This document shows, one piece after another, positions 19,741 through 43,166 of a DNA stretch of 64,000 bases. The notes under the pieces are model-generated. The model was not told where the DNA came from, did not search any database, and was given only the letters and a program-made list of their open reading frames with translations. A program made the translations under genes and the position numbers. Origin of the DNA: Phytoseiulus persimilis (Eukaryota; Arthropoda; Arachnida; Mesostigmata; Phytoseiidae); contig CM075101.1 of the NCBI GenBank assembly GCA_037576195.1, positions 15,810,001-15,874,000 of the forward strand, read 5' to 3'. Position 1 is the first letter of the stretch. Every line of letters starts with the position of its first letter.

Positions 19741-20781
19741 CAAAATACAGGATCACAACTTGAGAATAACAGGTTTAAAACCTGTCATCTCATATGATAG
19801 AGCTAGATAGGATCTAGGTGAGAAGTTCTTCTCTTAACTTAGGCACTCTAGTGGTCTAGAACATACACTTTTGGTGGCAATGATTCAGTCGAACAGTGTG
19901 GAAAGCAACATACATGTAGTTAAGCAAGGGTGGGCAGCCGGGAAGCCCTCATTGAGTGAAGTTCGGATTGATTCGAATCGCTAAGGGGCCGTCTCACATC
20001 TCAGAAGGGAAAGGACAGTCCAAGACTGCGGCACTGTTGCGGTAGGCCGTCCTGGTACCAGCCGCCAGCGCAGGCGAACGGATGGCTGAGTTGACGAGCG
20101 CGCTAACGCGGCCGCAGCGACCCTTTCACTTCCTCAATGGCGAGCTCTTTGTCGCCGTTCGATGTGACGTCAACCCGCCATTTTCGTTTCCTATTCTCCA
20201 CGGTAGCATATCGCAACAGTATCGGAGAATCATTCGAATGGTAAACTGAGGCGAAGCTGTTCTTTAGGCTCGAGCTCTCAAAACAGACTCGATTGGTTGT
20301 TAGATCGCTCCAGTCGAGATGTGAACTCGTAACAGACTTCTCGCCGAGACTTCTTGTTTAGGATCACCGGGACGAAAAAACTCGACAGCCTCGAGAACTC
20401 GTCAGTGTTGTGTTCGGCTGATGTTTAGGGTTTGCAAAAGCCTGCATGTTCAGGACCGGAACCCCGCGGTCTAAAATTTTGCGGGTAACCTCAATGAAGA
20501 GCCCGCTGTCCTGACGCAGCGGTTGGGGCGCCCGCGGGCTTGCGGTCTTGAAAATGCGGGCGTTTGCAAACCCTACTGATGACTAGAAAACGGGAGAGTT
20601 CACGAGCTGCCACCACACGCGTCTGTTGATCGTTTGAACAGTTGGAATGTTACCATGTCGAGAGCTTTGATTTCTCAACTCATCTCGTAGAAGCTTGGGA
20701 GAGGCGCACATTGGTCCCTCGATCGGTCTCGTGGCAGTGCATGCGCGGAGTTGTGAGTCGTTTTGAGACGGCGACGCAGGT

Positions 20782-23700
20782 CTAATGATTCCCCATGTCT
20801 GTGGCGTGACGAGGCACCGGGATGTGGGGCTGAGGGCGCTGATCGATGTCGTCGTACGCGGAGTTCCCTTCAACAACTACTCCTCTGACTGTGGGTGGAT
20901 GGATGAGTTAAGGATTCCGAGTCTCTGCTACAATCCATGGCAGCTGTGATATTCCTCGTTTGAGGAAGGAAATCTCCGAGAAACGAACATGCGGGCTGTG
21001 CCGAGAGTTCACTCACGAGCTGTCTGAATGATGGGTCCTCCTCGAAGTTGATGTTCCCTAAGAAGCACGACGCCTGCAACAACCCGGAATACCATATGCG
21101 CCAGGAGCAGAAGTACCGCGAAAGTGAAGTATCTCGTTTGGAACACCAGGAGGAACAGGTCTAGAATGAGTGCTAGGGCTTCTATGCAGACGGCCTGAAA
21201 AATGACAGAAAAGCTCTAAATGAGGCTTCACAGCGGCGGCCATTCGTGAGGTCGAATATGATTGAAGAATCGATCTCCATGATCTGTAAAGTCTTGGTGA
21301 CCCAATATCCCCGGGTTCGATCATCTGGTGGTTTCGAACTGATTGATTCAGTAGCTCCGATGATCCACAGCGAGGAGAAACTGTTGAAGTCTCTCCCTGC
21401 GACCGGCTCCGGAGAAAGGAGTTCTAAACTCTGAGCTCCGGGATCGGCTCGATCCAGTTTTCGAGGAAGAAATTGTCAGGCTCTTGCGGCAGGTGTTCCC
21501 AGCCCTCGATGGTAAGTTCGCTACCAAGTTCGCTGCACGCGAACGAGCAGCGGGAGTGAGAGGGTCCTCCGAGCCATTAGTTCGACTGGAGTGATGACAA
21601 TCAAAATGAGTTCACGCTCTTCCATCATCACGAGCCCACTCTCCCCGAGGCCGAGCGGGCGGCAAGTGGACTTGACGGCGACTTTTCAAGAAAAACCACG
21701 GCTTTACACCCGGACTGAGATTCAGTCGAGCCGGGCCCATTCGAACGCGAGGAATCTCGTCGTTACGCGGCTTCTGTGTCCCATACAGGGCATGGAAACA
21801 GAAAAAAGTACTACGTGGGCTGAGCTGCTGTCGAGTGGCAGATTTCTCTTGGCGTTACGTTTGCGGGGGCCTCACTCATTTTGGCACCCAGCGAGGAAGC
21901 GCACCGGTGGACGCCATAGATCGCTTCGCAAACAGATAGGCCGAAGCAATTCGATTGAATCTCGATGAAACCAATCAGAAGCGGTCCCTAGGGAATAGTT
22001 ATCTCCGATTCACGAAGAATAAGGCAAACTCTGGCGTTGTCGCGTTGCGTCGGTCGATTGTGTGTCTGGAGCGGATCGACTCTCGAAGAGCTGGGGTGAT
22101 TTGGAGCTTGAGAGATTCCGAGCTCGGTGCGCCGTGCATCGAGTGTCCTGATCAGATGAGCGAGAATATCGAGCGAGAATCCGTCGAATCGCTGCGTCGC
22201 TCTTCTCTTATCGGAACAACTACAAGCAGTCTGAGTTCGCCGCCATGGAGCAACGAGTTTTCTGTCATTCTTCTGGAATATACTCACGAGGAATAGCGGC
22301 TCTGGATTCTCTCGGAAATGGATGCCATAGAAAATCAGCAGGACGAGGACGCTCGAGTGGAAGAGGTATGAGGTTCCACCGTATCCACCCAACATAATCC
22401 TGGAAGGGTCATCCTCTCATCATGCTCGCCGTGAGATCATCCGCGCGGGAGGTGACAACGGTGAGCCGTATTATCGATGAAAGCACCGTTCTACTTACCA
22501 TGACGCCAGAGACACGTGACCGAGGAAGAGAAACTGGAAACGACAAAAAGGACGAGTCAGGGGATGATTGGAAAATCATATAAAGCCGGGTAAATGGAAA
22601 ATAAAGAGTCATGAATACGTTCCATCGATAATCTCGAGCGTTTCTCAAAACGTTCTTGCCTTGTGAGGCTTTGGAATAAGACAAATGTCTAAGATATTGA
22701 CTCCTTTTTCGGAGTCGTTGGAATGAAATCCCTGTTTCCGCAGATGACTCATTGCTTTCCGAAAATTCTGTCGCGGCCCAGCGATCAGGTCCGTCAGCGG
22801 TATTTGGAGAATATTGCTCAGCCTAAACAATATTTCTTCTTAACCGAGCCGCGGAGTCTCGTTTCTAGGATCAATCATTGTTACACTAGTTGCGGAATGT
22901 TGTCAGTTTTCTCTAATTAGATCGAACGATCGAACACAGCCGCCACGAACTTCTCGGAACTAAACCGGGGTGTTTCTCTATGTTGTCCCAATGGTCGTGG
23001 AAGAGATGGGCAAGGGGGAAGGAGCTCGGCGAATAGAATGAAGTTTGTCTGGAAGGCTTCCATAAGTTTTCTTGGGCGAGATTCTAAACCAGGCTTCCGG
23101 GATCAGGACGTTCACCGCATCGATCATCTACGCGATAATAAAAAAACGGCTTCTTTATGCTACGAGAATGTGGGTTCGATGTAATCTGTCCTCACATCGG
23201 TGTTTTCAGGAAAGATACTGCATGGGGAACGACGCAAAACAACCCGCGCGGGGATCTGAGCGCCACTGGCATCTGGAGAAGAGGCAGATATTATCCACAT
23301 TGAAAGCATAGCGAGCCAGTTGAACTCGGAGACACTGTTGTGGCAGGATCATTGCTGGCCAACGAGATGGAATCTTCGATCGCACAACAAGATGTTCTTT
23401 TTCATCCAGACTGGGAACAATCGCATCACGACAGCTCTCTCGCGCGCTCTCCTCGTTCGCTCACAAGCATCGGCTCTACAGCGACCACAACCGGATTTAG
23501 CTGCGCGAGCCGGAGCAAGCATTCGGAGTGGCTGAGGATGCATCGTAGAAAAAACATTCTGTCGAACTGAGTCTCGAAGAGAGGAGCATGGAACCTCGGT
23601 CTTGACATCTCTTCCGATTTCGACTCGCTCAACCAAAAACTCCGTCTGGGCTGCTCCGATCTCGATTTTACGCGATGATTCGTGCGGACGTTTTCGACGT

Positions 23701-24220
23701 TCTCCTAAGCAGACATTGAACTGAATTCTTCCCATGAACGCAGATGCAGGCAAACAGCCTCGAATCTAGTTTCTCGATGCCGATGTCAGATTGTAGGTGG
23801 AAAAATCGAGAACCCTATCATCGAAATCGGTGTCCATATCTATTGACTCGCTCGACGAACCCTCTTCAAACTGAGGCTTAAGCGTTCGTGTCTGTTTCCC
23901 AGATAGTCAGCGACGGCGGCAGCGGCGGCGGTAATAGCAGCAATGACGACTGAACGAAGACGGTCAACGAGTTGCCATTGGCATAAGCGGCCGACTTGTT
24001 TTTTTCATGTTCCATGTCGAACGCGAGGACGGTTGCGGAACGCGAGAAGCGATTCGCTCAGAATCGCTTTCCCGTTCATCGAGAATACCTCAATCTCCCC
24101 GACTCAGCGGACAAAGGGTAGTTGTGGAACGACTACTGGGAACGGGAGACTCACCTTTAGATTCAGCACTTGAAGGCTTAACGATAGCCTCTGACCGGCG
24201 CTTGTCGGTGTAGATTCCAT
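20782..24220 (-). CDS. AGTRAP: type-1 angiotensin II receptor-associated protein homologue, five exons, 165 aa
   Basis: Minus-strand exons, all with GT-AG junctions and matching phases: 24220-24155, 22533-22499, 22399-22288, 21194-21017, 20888-20782. The product is a small multi-pass membrane protein: LNLK then FLFLGHVSLASW (first helix), GGYGGTSYLFHSSVLVLLIFY (second), ALALILDLFLLVF and FAVLLLLAHMVFRVV (third, fourth). A cytosolic tail follows with REHQLRGG and NSAYDDID. Mammalian AGTRAP (159 aa) has the same layout: an N-terminal NLK, a W after helix 1, FLG/FLDIV, YRERGG and an SAYQTID-type tail. In mammals it binds the AT1 receptor tail and promotes its internalisation. An arthropod lacks a true renin-angiotensin system, so its partner here is unknown. 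The start is the first ATG in frame with the exon-1 donor. The gene diverges from hobbit. Confidence 0.82.
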
Positions 24221-27014
24221 GCTGTGTGCTGGTGAGCTTCGTCGAGCGTGAGTTTTTGTCTGGGAGCGTTGGAACAGCACAATATTCGGAAATAATGGGG
24301 ACCGCTGCGACGACGGGAGATGCGCACAGCTGAGAGGCGCGAGCTAACACAGCGTTGGACGTTTTCCGCTCGCCATAGTTTTGACGTGGTGAGTTGGTGA
24401 ATGGTGGCGAGTGCGACTTTCTCTCTTTCCTGGACTTCTCTGTCGCTCTGGAATCGGAGAGTAAAGTGTGGTTCATGCGGCACGAGACAGTACATGCCGA
24501 CAGAGATGTTTCCCTCTGGAAATACAGTCTGGGGTGACGGAAACCGCGAGCTGGACTCCGATCCCAACCGATCTCAGCGTCTCATCCAGCTCAGTTCGCG
24601 GGCATGGTCGCTTGAGTTGAACGACATCGCTCAAAGATAGGCTGGACATCCGAAGTGTTGTCGTTCTCTTTGGATCGTATTCATTGTTTGGGAATCCAAA
24701 CAGTCAACAACCCTACCGGCGGTCTTCAGCGTGTCACGGAGCACCATCCCGTCAAGGAATCTCAAAACCTGACCCGAACGACACTTCGGTAGGGGCGTGG
24801 GAGATTCAGATGAGTCATCAAATGCTCGTTTCACGTTAAGATTTTTTCAAAGGCCAAACCTCCCATCGAGAATCGCTGACGACTTCTGAGGATGGCATAG
24901 ATCCGTTCAAACTCATGGGAGATAAGCGAGAAGCGGAATCGATAGTGGGTCGCGCCGTGGGAGGGAAACACACTTAGCCTTCGGAGCAGCTGAATCGAGG
25001 GAAATCTCGAGTAACGGAGGGAGTTTCGCCCTGTTTCTCGGTCCCAACGATCCTTAATGAAGAACACATTCATACTTCAAGAGACTCAGGAAACATCAAC
25101 CCTCATCATGGGGACGGCGATCTGTAGCAATTAGAGTGCCAATGGCGTGGAAACTGGACTCCGCGGCTTGATCGGCTGGACGCAAGGAATAACCTTGCGT
25201 TGTTTCGATTGGAGGATGTGCTCCTCCAGTCGTACTACTTTTTTCTCCGTTTGAGCAACAAAAACTTCATCGGCACACGCGATCGTGGTTTGGTATGGCT
25301 GCTACTTCGAGAATCGTCTATAACGATAACTAAGCTTCGTTCGCTCATTAGATCGAAGTGGGAAATGACGATGGCGATCTCTCAACAGCCCGATTCTGCG
25401 CTGCATCGCGCTGAGACCCAAATAGCCTAGCTTAGGGTATGCATGAGTGCAGCTCACTCGAACGAATAAGATATACGGTAGAGAACTTGTTCGGTTCAGT
25501 TCCGATTGGATCTGCTCCATTGTTTTGCTCCACTGATCCTTAGACCTCGAAACCGAAGGGGTCGGCCTCGACTCCCCCTCCAGCCCGTCGACAAATTCGA
25601 GCACAAATATAAATGCACCAATAGAGCAGCAACCAGTGACGGTGAGGCTGCAAGGGATCGAACGCAGCGCATCGGTTTTGGAGCTTTTGAGTCAGCTTTG
25701 TGACGAATAACATTTCTCTGGCTGGCGTGATTCCATCCCAATGTGATCGAAGCGAGCTCCGGTGCTGACGTCATCTGTTTTTGCGTGAGGTTCGCTCCCG
25801 GAATCCTAGGAAATCCGAAACTGGGTACGCTCCACCGGTCAGGTGTCTGGTGTCCAGAAACATCTAGTCACTCCGAAGATTTAGGGCGCCCGGTAGCAGC
25901 TTGAGCACCATCTCTATCGGTAACCCTGCGTATCACACAGTCTCTTCCAGGGTGTCTATAGACGCGGGAACTCGTTTTTTTTTCACGAAATCGTTGTAAT
26001 CTTCTGCCTCCAGGGAAATCACGAGTTATGGCGCAACTCTCAGCAATGGAAGTTTCATCAGTCATGAAATATTTGGCCCCCCCATGATTGGGATCTGCTA
26101 CCGTTCTGGGGTATTCTCGTCGTCAAGAAGAACATATGTACCGTACAACAAGTGTCCAAAACTGATACCAGATGCGGAATACTCGCCCCCATGCGACGTG
26201 AGTGGTTAGCGTTCGATGCCTATCATTCTCTCCCCGCCCCCTTCTGAGTGGTGTAGGGGGGAGGGGGGCGTGGAGTTCGAACGCCGCTCGCGTGACAACG
26301 GGAAGAGATATTGTTGCCGGTCACATGGGAAAGCACTATGCGCAATGACGCCTCCGATCATCATCCAGCGTTGCTATTACTAGATGATGAGAGATCCGCC
26401 ATCTCTATAGATTTTCGCGCCTGAGTTCGACGATCAACGGCAATCCGAACGACTTCAGAAAGGAATTCTCTTTCGAAGAACGACATTCCAACGCCTGAAG
26501 AAACGCCAGAAGGCAATACCCTCCTTCGACGTGATATTCGCACAAGCGCAGCGACGAATCCGTCAATGCGCACTTTGAATGGTGACGGCACTTATTGAGC
26601 GCAAGAGCATGCATCGAGGAGGTTTTTCAACAGTCTCTCCAGCTCTCTAGGTCTCGTCGCTGCCCTGAAGATTCGTCGTTCTGGGATGCAGGGAACTCAT
26701 GATGGTCAACCGTGTCCGTCTGTCAAATTCGAAAACCGCGCCAGTATTATGCTCGCTCGCTATCTTTGTTGTGAAGGGAGTCAGTAGATCGCAGTATGGC
26801 GCCACCCATTCGAAGAGCGCACCATGTAAACAGAGGACCTGTCTTTCACTTCGATTGCAGCGCAGCAAAGAACTGGTGTGCCCATTTGTGCTCTCGATCT
26901 CGGAACCACTTCAATTTCTTTCTTGTTGCGCCCAAAAACTGGCTGCGACATGTGAAAACTCAGTAGAACGATATATGGTCGTGCAAGCGACGTCAAACCA
27001 AGAAGCCAGACACA
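24221..27014. other. intergenic region between divergent AGTRAP and hobbit
   Basis: This holds both promoters by position. I see no clear TATA box next to either start and no other coding exon. A tRNA-like remnant lies near 26.2 kb. Confidence 0.45.
26185..26298 (+). repeat. tRNA-like remnant with Pol III box A and box B resemblance
   Basis: GTGAGTGGTTAGCG resembles box A and GGAGTTCGAACGCC resembles box B. They are separated by a CCCC/GGGG-rich insert that could fold into a long hairpin. The distance is too great for a normal tRNA, so a tRNA-derived SINE fragment is more likely. It has no detectable tail or target duplication. Confidence 0.25.
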
Positions 27015-39124
<12,110 letters not shown>

Positions 39125-39303
39125 CGATGAACGACGGAGCATCCACGATCTGGCGTTCTGATGACACTCTAGTTTGGTTTAGATGAATGGCTGCCAGTAC
39201 ACAGCTGACGACGGGATGAAATGATCGCACATTTCCTTCGTTGAACCTGATGTACTTATCCTCGTTTCACTTACATACGCGGAGACTATGTAGGCGACGG
39301 GAG

Positions 39304-39309
39304 AATAAA
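39304..39309 (+). promoter_or_regulatory. poly(A) signal of hobbit
   Basis: AATAAA lies 180 bp after the hobbit TAA (39122-39124) and is the first canonical signal downstream. Confidence 0.5.
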
Positions 39310-41342
39310 CTGAGAGCAGGATCGCCGTTCATTGTTGGAGGAGCTTTTGTCGATTCAACTGAACCTATAGACCTCACTGAATTGATGAACTTTGAAGAAT
39401 ACCGAAAACACATCACCGGGATCCTTTCTTCTTACGTTCGTATCGTCCGATGATTTCTCGCTTTGATATACATACAGTGCTTTGGCAGTCCAACATGGGC
39501 AGAGATCTATTATACTGGAAAGAAGGCTCGCGTTTCTCGAATATAATCATTTAATTTATATTTGACGCGACAGTTTACAATTACGTTGACAATTCGCTCA
39601 TTACTGCTGCGCACAACTCCTGCGGTCATTGCCAAAATTCAGAATATCCAATTTTCTGGAATACTCGGCGCGTCTCCGATAAAGAGCCCTGAATCACTAG
39701 GTTTTCCAATGGCTCACTTTTATTGTCAGGTTTTCACAAAGTTCGAACTGAGTATCGCGACTCAGATACCAAGGTTGGTCTGCCGCATTTCGGAGAGACT
39801 TCCAGACTAATGATCCGAATAATTTTATGAAAACAATGAAACCATTCGACCAGACACACAATTCAAATCGGATCTTTCCTCAATCATTGAGCCTCCCAAC
39901 AAGGATCGAGGATACGCAATTCTCGAATTAGAACGAAACAAAGACCGCGGTAGACACTCCAGTGACTTCGATTCGCTCAGAATGCTTATTCCCTCCGAAA
40001 CACCCAATTCGTGAAGGAAATTCCTCTTTCTCAGGCCGGAGACTCAGGAACTGCTGCAGAAATACAGTTCTCCCATATACTTGAGTCAGCCACATCGCTG
40101 ACCCCTCGAGGCCTAACGTACGCGAATCAAAGTATGAACACTGTTTTAAATTATTTTTTTTCTCACCGAAGGGCTTGTTGTAGAGAGTTCGCGATTCTTC
40201 AATTGTTCTTCACAAAACGCCGCTTGAATAAGCTCAGGAACCCGGCGCGTTCTTCCCTAGAGTTTGAAGCCACAACGGTTCGCTCACGCTTGGGCGTCTC
40301 CGGTGTCGGTCCGCAACAGACCAGAGAACGCCAGCCAAAATATTGATGACTCTGGAGAAAACATGCAATTCGTTAGCGCCGGAATAAGCCGCATACACGG
40401 ATTCCAAGCGAATTATGTCATCCACCTGATGATATCTCCAGAACGTTCGGGTAACAACAAGATCGTCCCTATGAAAGAATCCCAACAGCTGAACTAGAAT
40501 CAGAGCATTGCTGGAATTCAGTTTATTTAATTATTGGTCGCGACCGTCGGACACATTCATACCAAGCGAAACTTCAGGTCATGACCACCACACTATCAGC
40601 AAGAGTTCTGATCTCCCAGACGACTTTTTCGATCAGAAACACTACATTCGTGTCGCCGAACGATTCTTCAATGTCGCTCGGAAAGCTCTACAATGCGCCA
40701 TCTCCATTTCCGAGTTCCTTGGAGAGAATGGTCTCCCCTCAATCTAACTGAGTGTCTTGGGGTGATCCAACCGAGGAGTTTGAGCAGTCATTCATAGCAA
40801 GGTCAGCTTCATCCCCGGTCTCTCTCTTCCGATGATCGCAGCCTCTCAACAGAAAATTTATCGATTTGCACTGATGAGCCCTTCGACGGAAAGGTCTTGA
40901 GAGCGTGGGACATATTGACTGCAGAGCCTGCAAGGCCGCCTCTCATCAATCCGGGGTTCAAGTCCGTCAGAATATACAAACTGAGCTTCATTCAGTGAGA
41001 ACTAATGCTTCCCTTGATCTTTGGGCAACTCTGTGATTCACTGAGCCTCAGCGAATCTCGGAAGAGTCGACGAAACCTAGGTCCTCACACTGAGCCCGAT
41101 CCAAGTGTATTCCCCCAGCTGCCAGTGTGGATCCGAAACACACTTATCGAGATCTTTTTGGGAATCTCCCGATCATTGGAAAGCCCGGGACGCTTTCGTC
41201 CCGCTCAGCTGTCGTCCGAAAATGCTGTGAACTCACCAGATAGCGGGTCCCATTCCAGTCTTCTATGGACTTATGCGTTGGCGGGTTTGGATTTTCCGAT
41301 CTCCTGTCGGTTTCCGATGCCACCGTTCTGGTTCCAGATGAG
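39310..41342. other. unresolved region with exon-like fragments on both strands
   Basis: Plus-strand pieces look protein-like but do not join into a model. One, at 40582-40745, includes VAERFFNVARKALQCAISISEF after an AG. Another, at 40846-41001 after a CAG, ends FKSVRIYKLSFIQ and a stop. Minus-strand frames in the same interval (40485-40234, 40007-39825) are also open. I recognise no family. It may contain a small spliced plus-strand gene between hobbit and the coiled-coil gene. Confidence 0.25.
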
Positions 41343-42560
41343 TCATCCAGAGCTGAGTCCGCTGTTTCGGAGAACGTCGCTGGAATGAATGTCTGGTGAT
41401 TCATGCGCAAATCCCCCACTCAACAGATTGAGGAATCCTTTCAATGAAGACAGAATATTGATTCTTGGGCGGATATTATGCACTCACCTTGCTCACTGTC
41501 TGAGGAATGCAAGTGCTCCCCCAAAAAGCTCTCCCGTGAGGATTCCATGGAAACCGATTCCAGCTCGGAAAAAGCTCCGGCTTCGGGCTCCGCCAAGAAC
41601 TTCTCCCACTCCATGAACGATTGTATGGGCAGCGTCTGCAAGCAGCGTTCGCAAAGTTCACGAGGTTCTCTCTTCCCCTAAAGAACCCCGAATAGCCGAT
41701 GAGTCAATTTCAGATGAACTCTTACGATATCTTCGCAGATCCTCCTTTTCGGCATGCCCAACTCGTCACCGATTGAGCTCCCTATGCTTGAGCTCCGAAG
41801 ATACTCCTAGAATGCGAGCGGTTAAAAATACAGACTTCGGTAAAAATGACCTCGGGACCGTCGGGTCTCTGAGGCGTCACCGGAGTGAAGAGTTCTCAGA
41901 CACAGCAGAATCAGCGAATGAGACTTACTTCGGAACTCCTCCTGCTCGACAAAGTTATACTGTGGAAATCATGCAAATCTCTCAGAGCGATCTCGCGCTC
42001 AGCGGCTGTAAACTCCAGGTCTGCTTCGAGTCGTTCTTCTCGAACTTGCTTGTCAAGCAAGGCCTGCCTGAGATCTGAAATCTTCAACACGAGCAGAGTC
42101 AATCTCCTCTGCCCATCACGAAAGCGATATCCCCTAAACTTTCAGGTTCGGTACCTGTGCAGCCTTCTGAGAGACATCCTCTTGAAGAAGTTTGTTCACT
42201 TTCTGAACGACTTCTACTTGCTCATGAAGCTCCTCTATTCGCTCGAATAGTTCTTCCCTTTCGACGGCATGGTCTCGACAGTTCGAGCAAGCATCCAGCT
42301 TGCCCTTCGACTCTGAGATCTTTGTCGGTAAGAAAGTTGGAACTTCGTCTTCGTCGTTGGACCAATGGCCGTATCCATCGTCGACGCAGTCTTCGGTCGA
42401 GCCGGTGGACTCGAAACGGCGCGATTCTCGCCGTTTCAAGATTTTCAACTCTCTATCGAGCTTCTCGTTGACTTCAGACAGTTCGGCGTTCTCAATCTCC
42501 AAATCTGTCAGAAGGCTCTCCTTGAAAGCCAGGCTTTTCTTGCACATCTGTAGATCATGC
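41343..42560 (-). CDS. coiled-coil protein, 3' four exons (5' end unresolved)
   Basis: Minus-strand exons 42560-42155, 42081-41929, 41635-41488 and 41392-41343 join with consistent phases and stop at TGA 41343-41345. The encoded 253 or so residues start with a coiled coil (LEIENAELSEVNEKLDRELK). An acidic Ser/Asp segment with DDGYGHWSNDEDE follows, then CSNC and a second coiled coil (EREELFERIEELHEQVE...), a third (LRQALLDKQVREERLEADLE), and an acidic Ser-rich tail containing SFMEWEKFLAEPE that ends SGLSSG. The layout suggests a cytoskeletal or trafficking adaptor, which is inference. I do not recognise the family. Upstream, a possible first exon with ATG at 42870 (MSPDDLTDRDLLELLEQAR) exists, but I could not connect it in phase. 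Confidence 0.6.
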
Positions 42561-43106
42561 CTGAAACGACGTCAAGCTGAGAACATCGTCGCTGCTCCGA
42601 TGCTCACATTCGGTTGCGTAGAGACTAGAACTCTGATAGGCTTCCGATGGGAGACTCGTGGTCGGGAAACATGCTCCATTCTCCAAGATTGCCCTGAGCC
42701 TCGCAAGATTCTAAACTCTCGTCAGAGAGAACATTCCAGCGAGAACGCTGGACGGATAGTTCGAGGGGGCAGCGGCATTGAGAAACTTCGAACGAGGGTG
42801 GCGCAATCGTACCTCGCTTGCTCGAGGAGCTCGAGGAGATCACGATCGGTCAAATCATCGGGACTCATTTTGGAAAGATGCCAACAGCAATTATCATTCG
42901 GGAGCTTCTTCTTTCTTGGCGTTTCACAGTTTCAAACCGTTACTTTATGACACAAATGCCGCTCTGGAAAACTGGAACCAATGTGCACTCTTGCATCCGC
43001 AACTGACAACATCTGAGGTGTCATGTGAAGAGACGTGCTCTCGTTGACGTTCCGGCATCACTGTTCGTTCCGTCGGAAGAAACAAACAGAGGAGAGTAGA
43101 ACACCG
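42561..43106. other. upstream region between the coiled-coil gene and the GTPase
   Basis: The minus strand has candidate 5' exons of the coiled-coil gene (a frame at 42870-42814; a possible exon around 42710-42620). The plus strand should hold the GTPase promoter and 5' UTR. Divergent or overlapping promoters are likely here but no TATA box is evident. Confidence 0.35.
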
Positions 43107-43166
43107 ATGGACGTGAACGAGGAGGGCCAACGATGTGCGAACCGTATGAATGCCCCGAGCAGATGA
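43107..43166 (+). CDS. upstream ORF overlapping the GTPase start
   Basis: An ATG 26 bp before the GTPase ATG opens a 19-codon frame in a different phase and ends 34 bp inside the GTPase coding region. If the mRNA starts upstream of 43107 this would reduce translation of the GTPase by capturing scanning ribosomes. Whether it is transcribed is unknown. Confidence 0.35.
   Translation: MDVNEEGQRCANRMNAPSR

Noticed and set aside
21591-21968. 125-aa plus-strand ORF within the AGTRAP intron
   Set aside because: No motif, no splice sites and no start context; it lies in an intron of a gene on the other strand.
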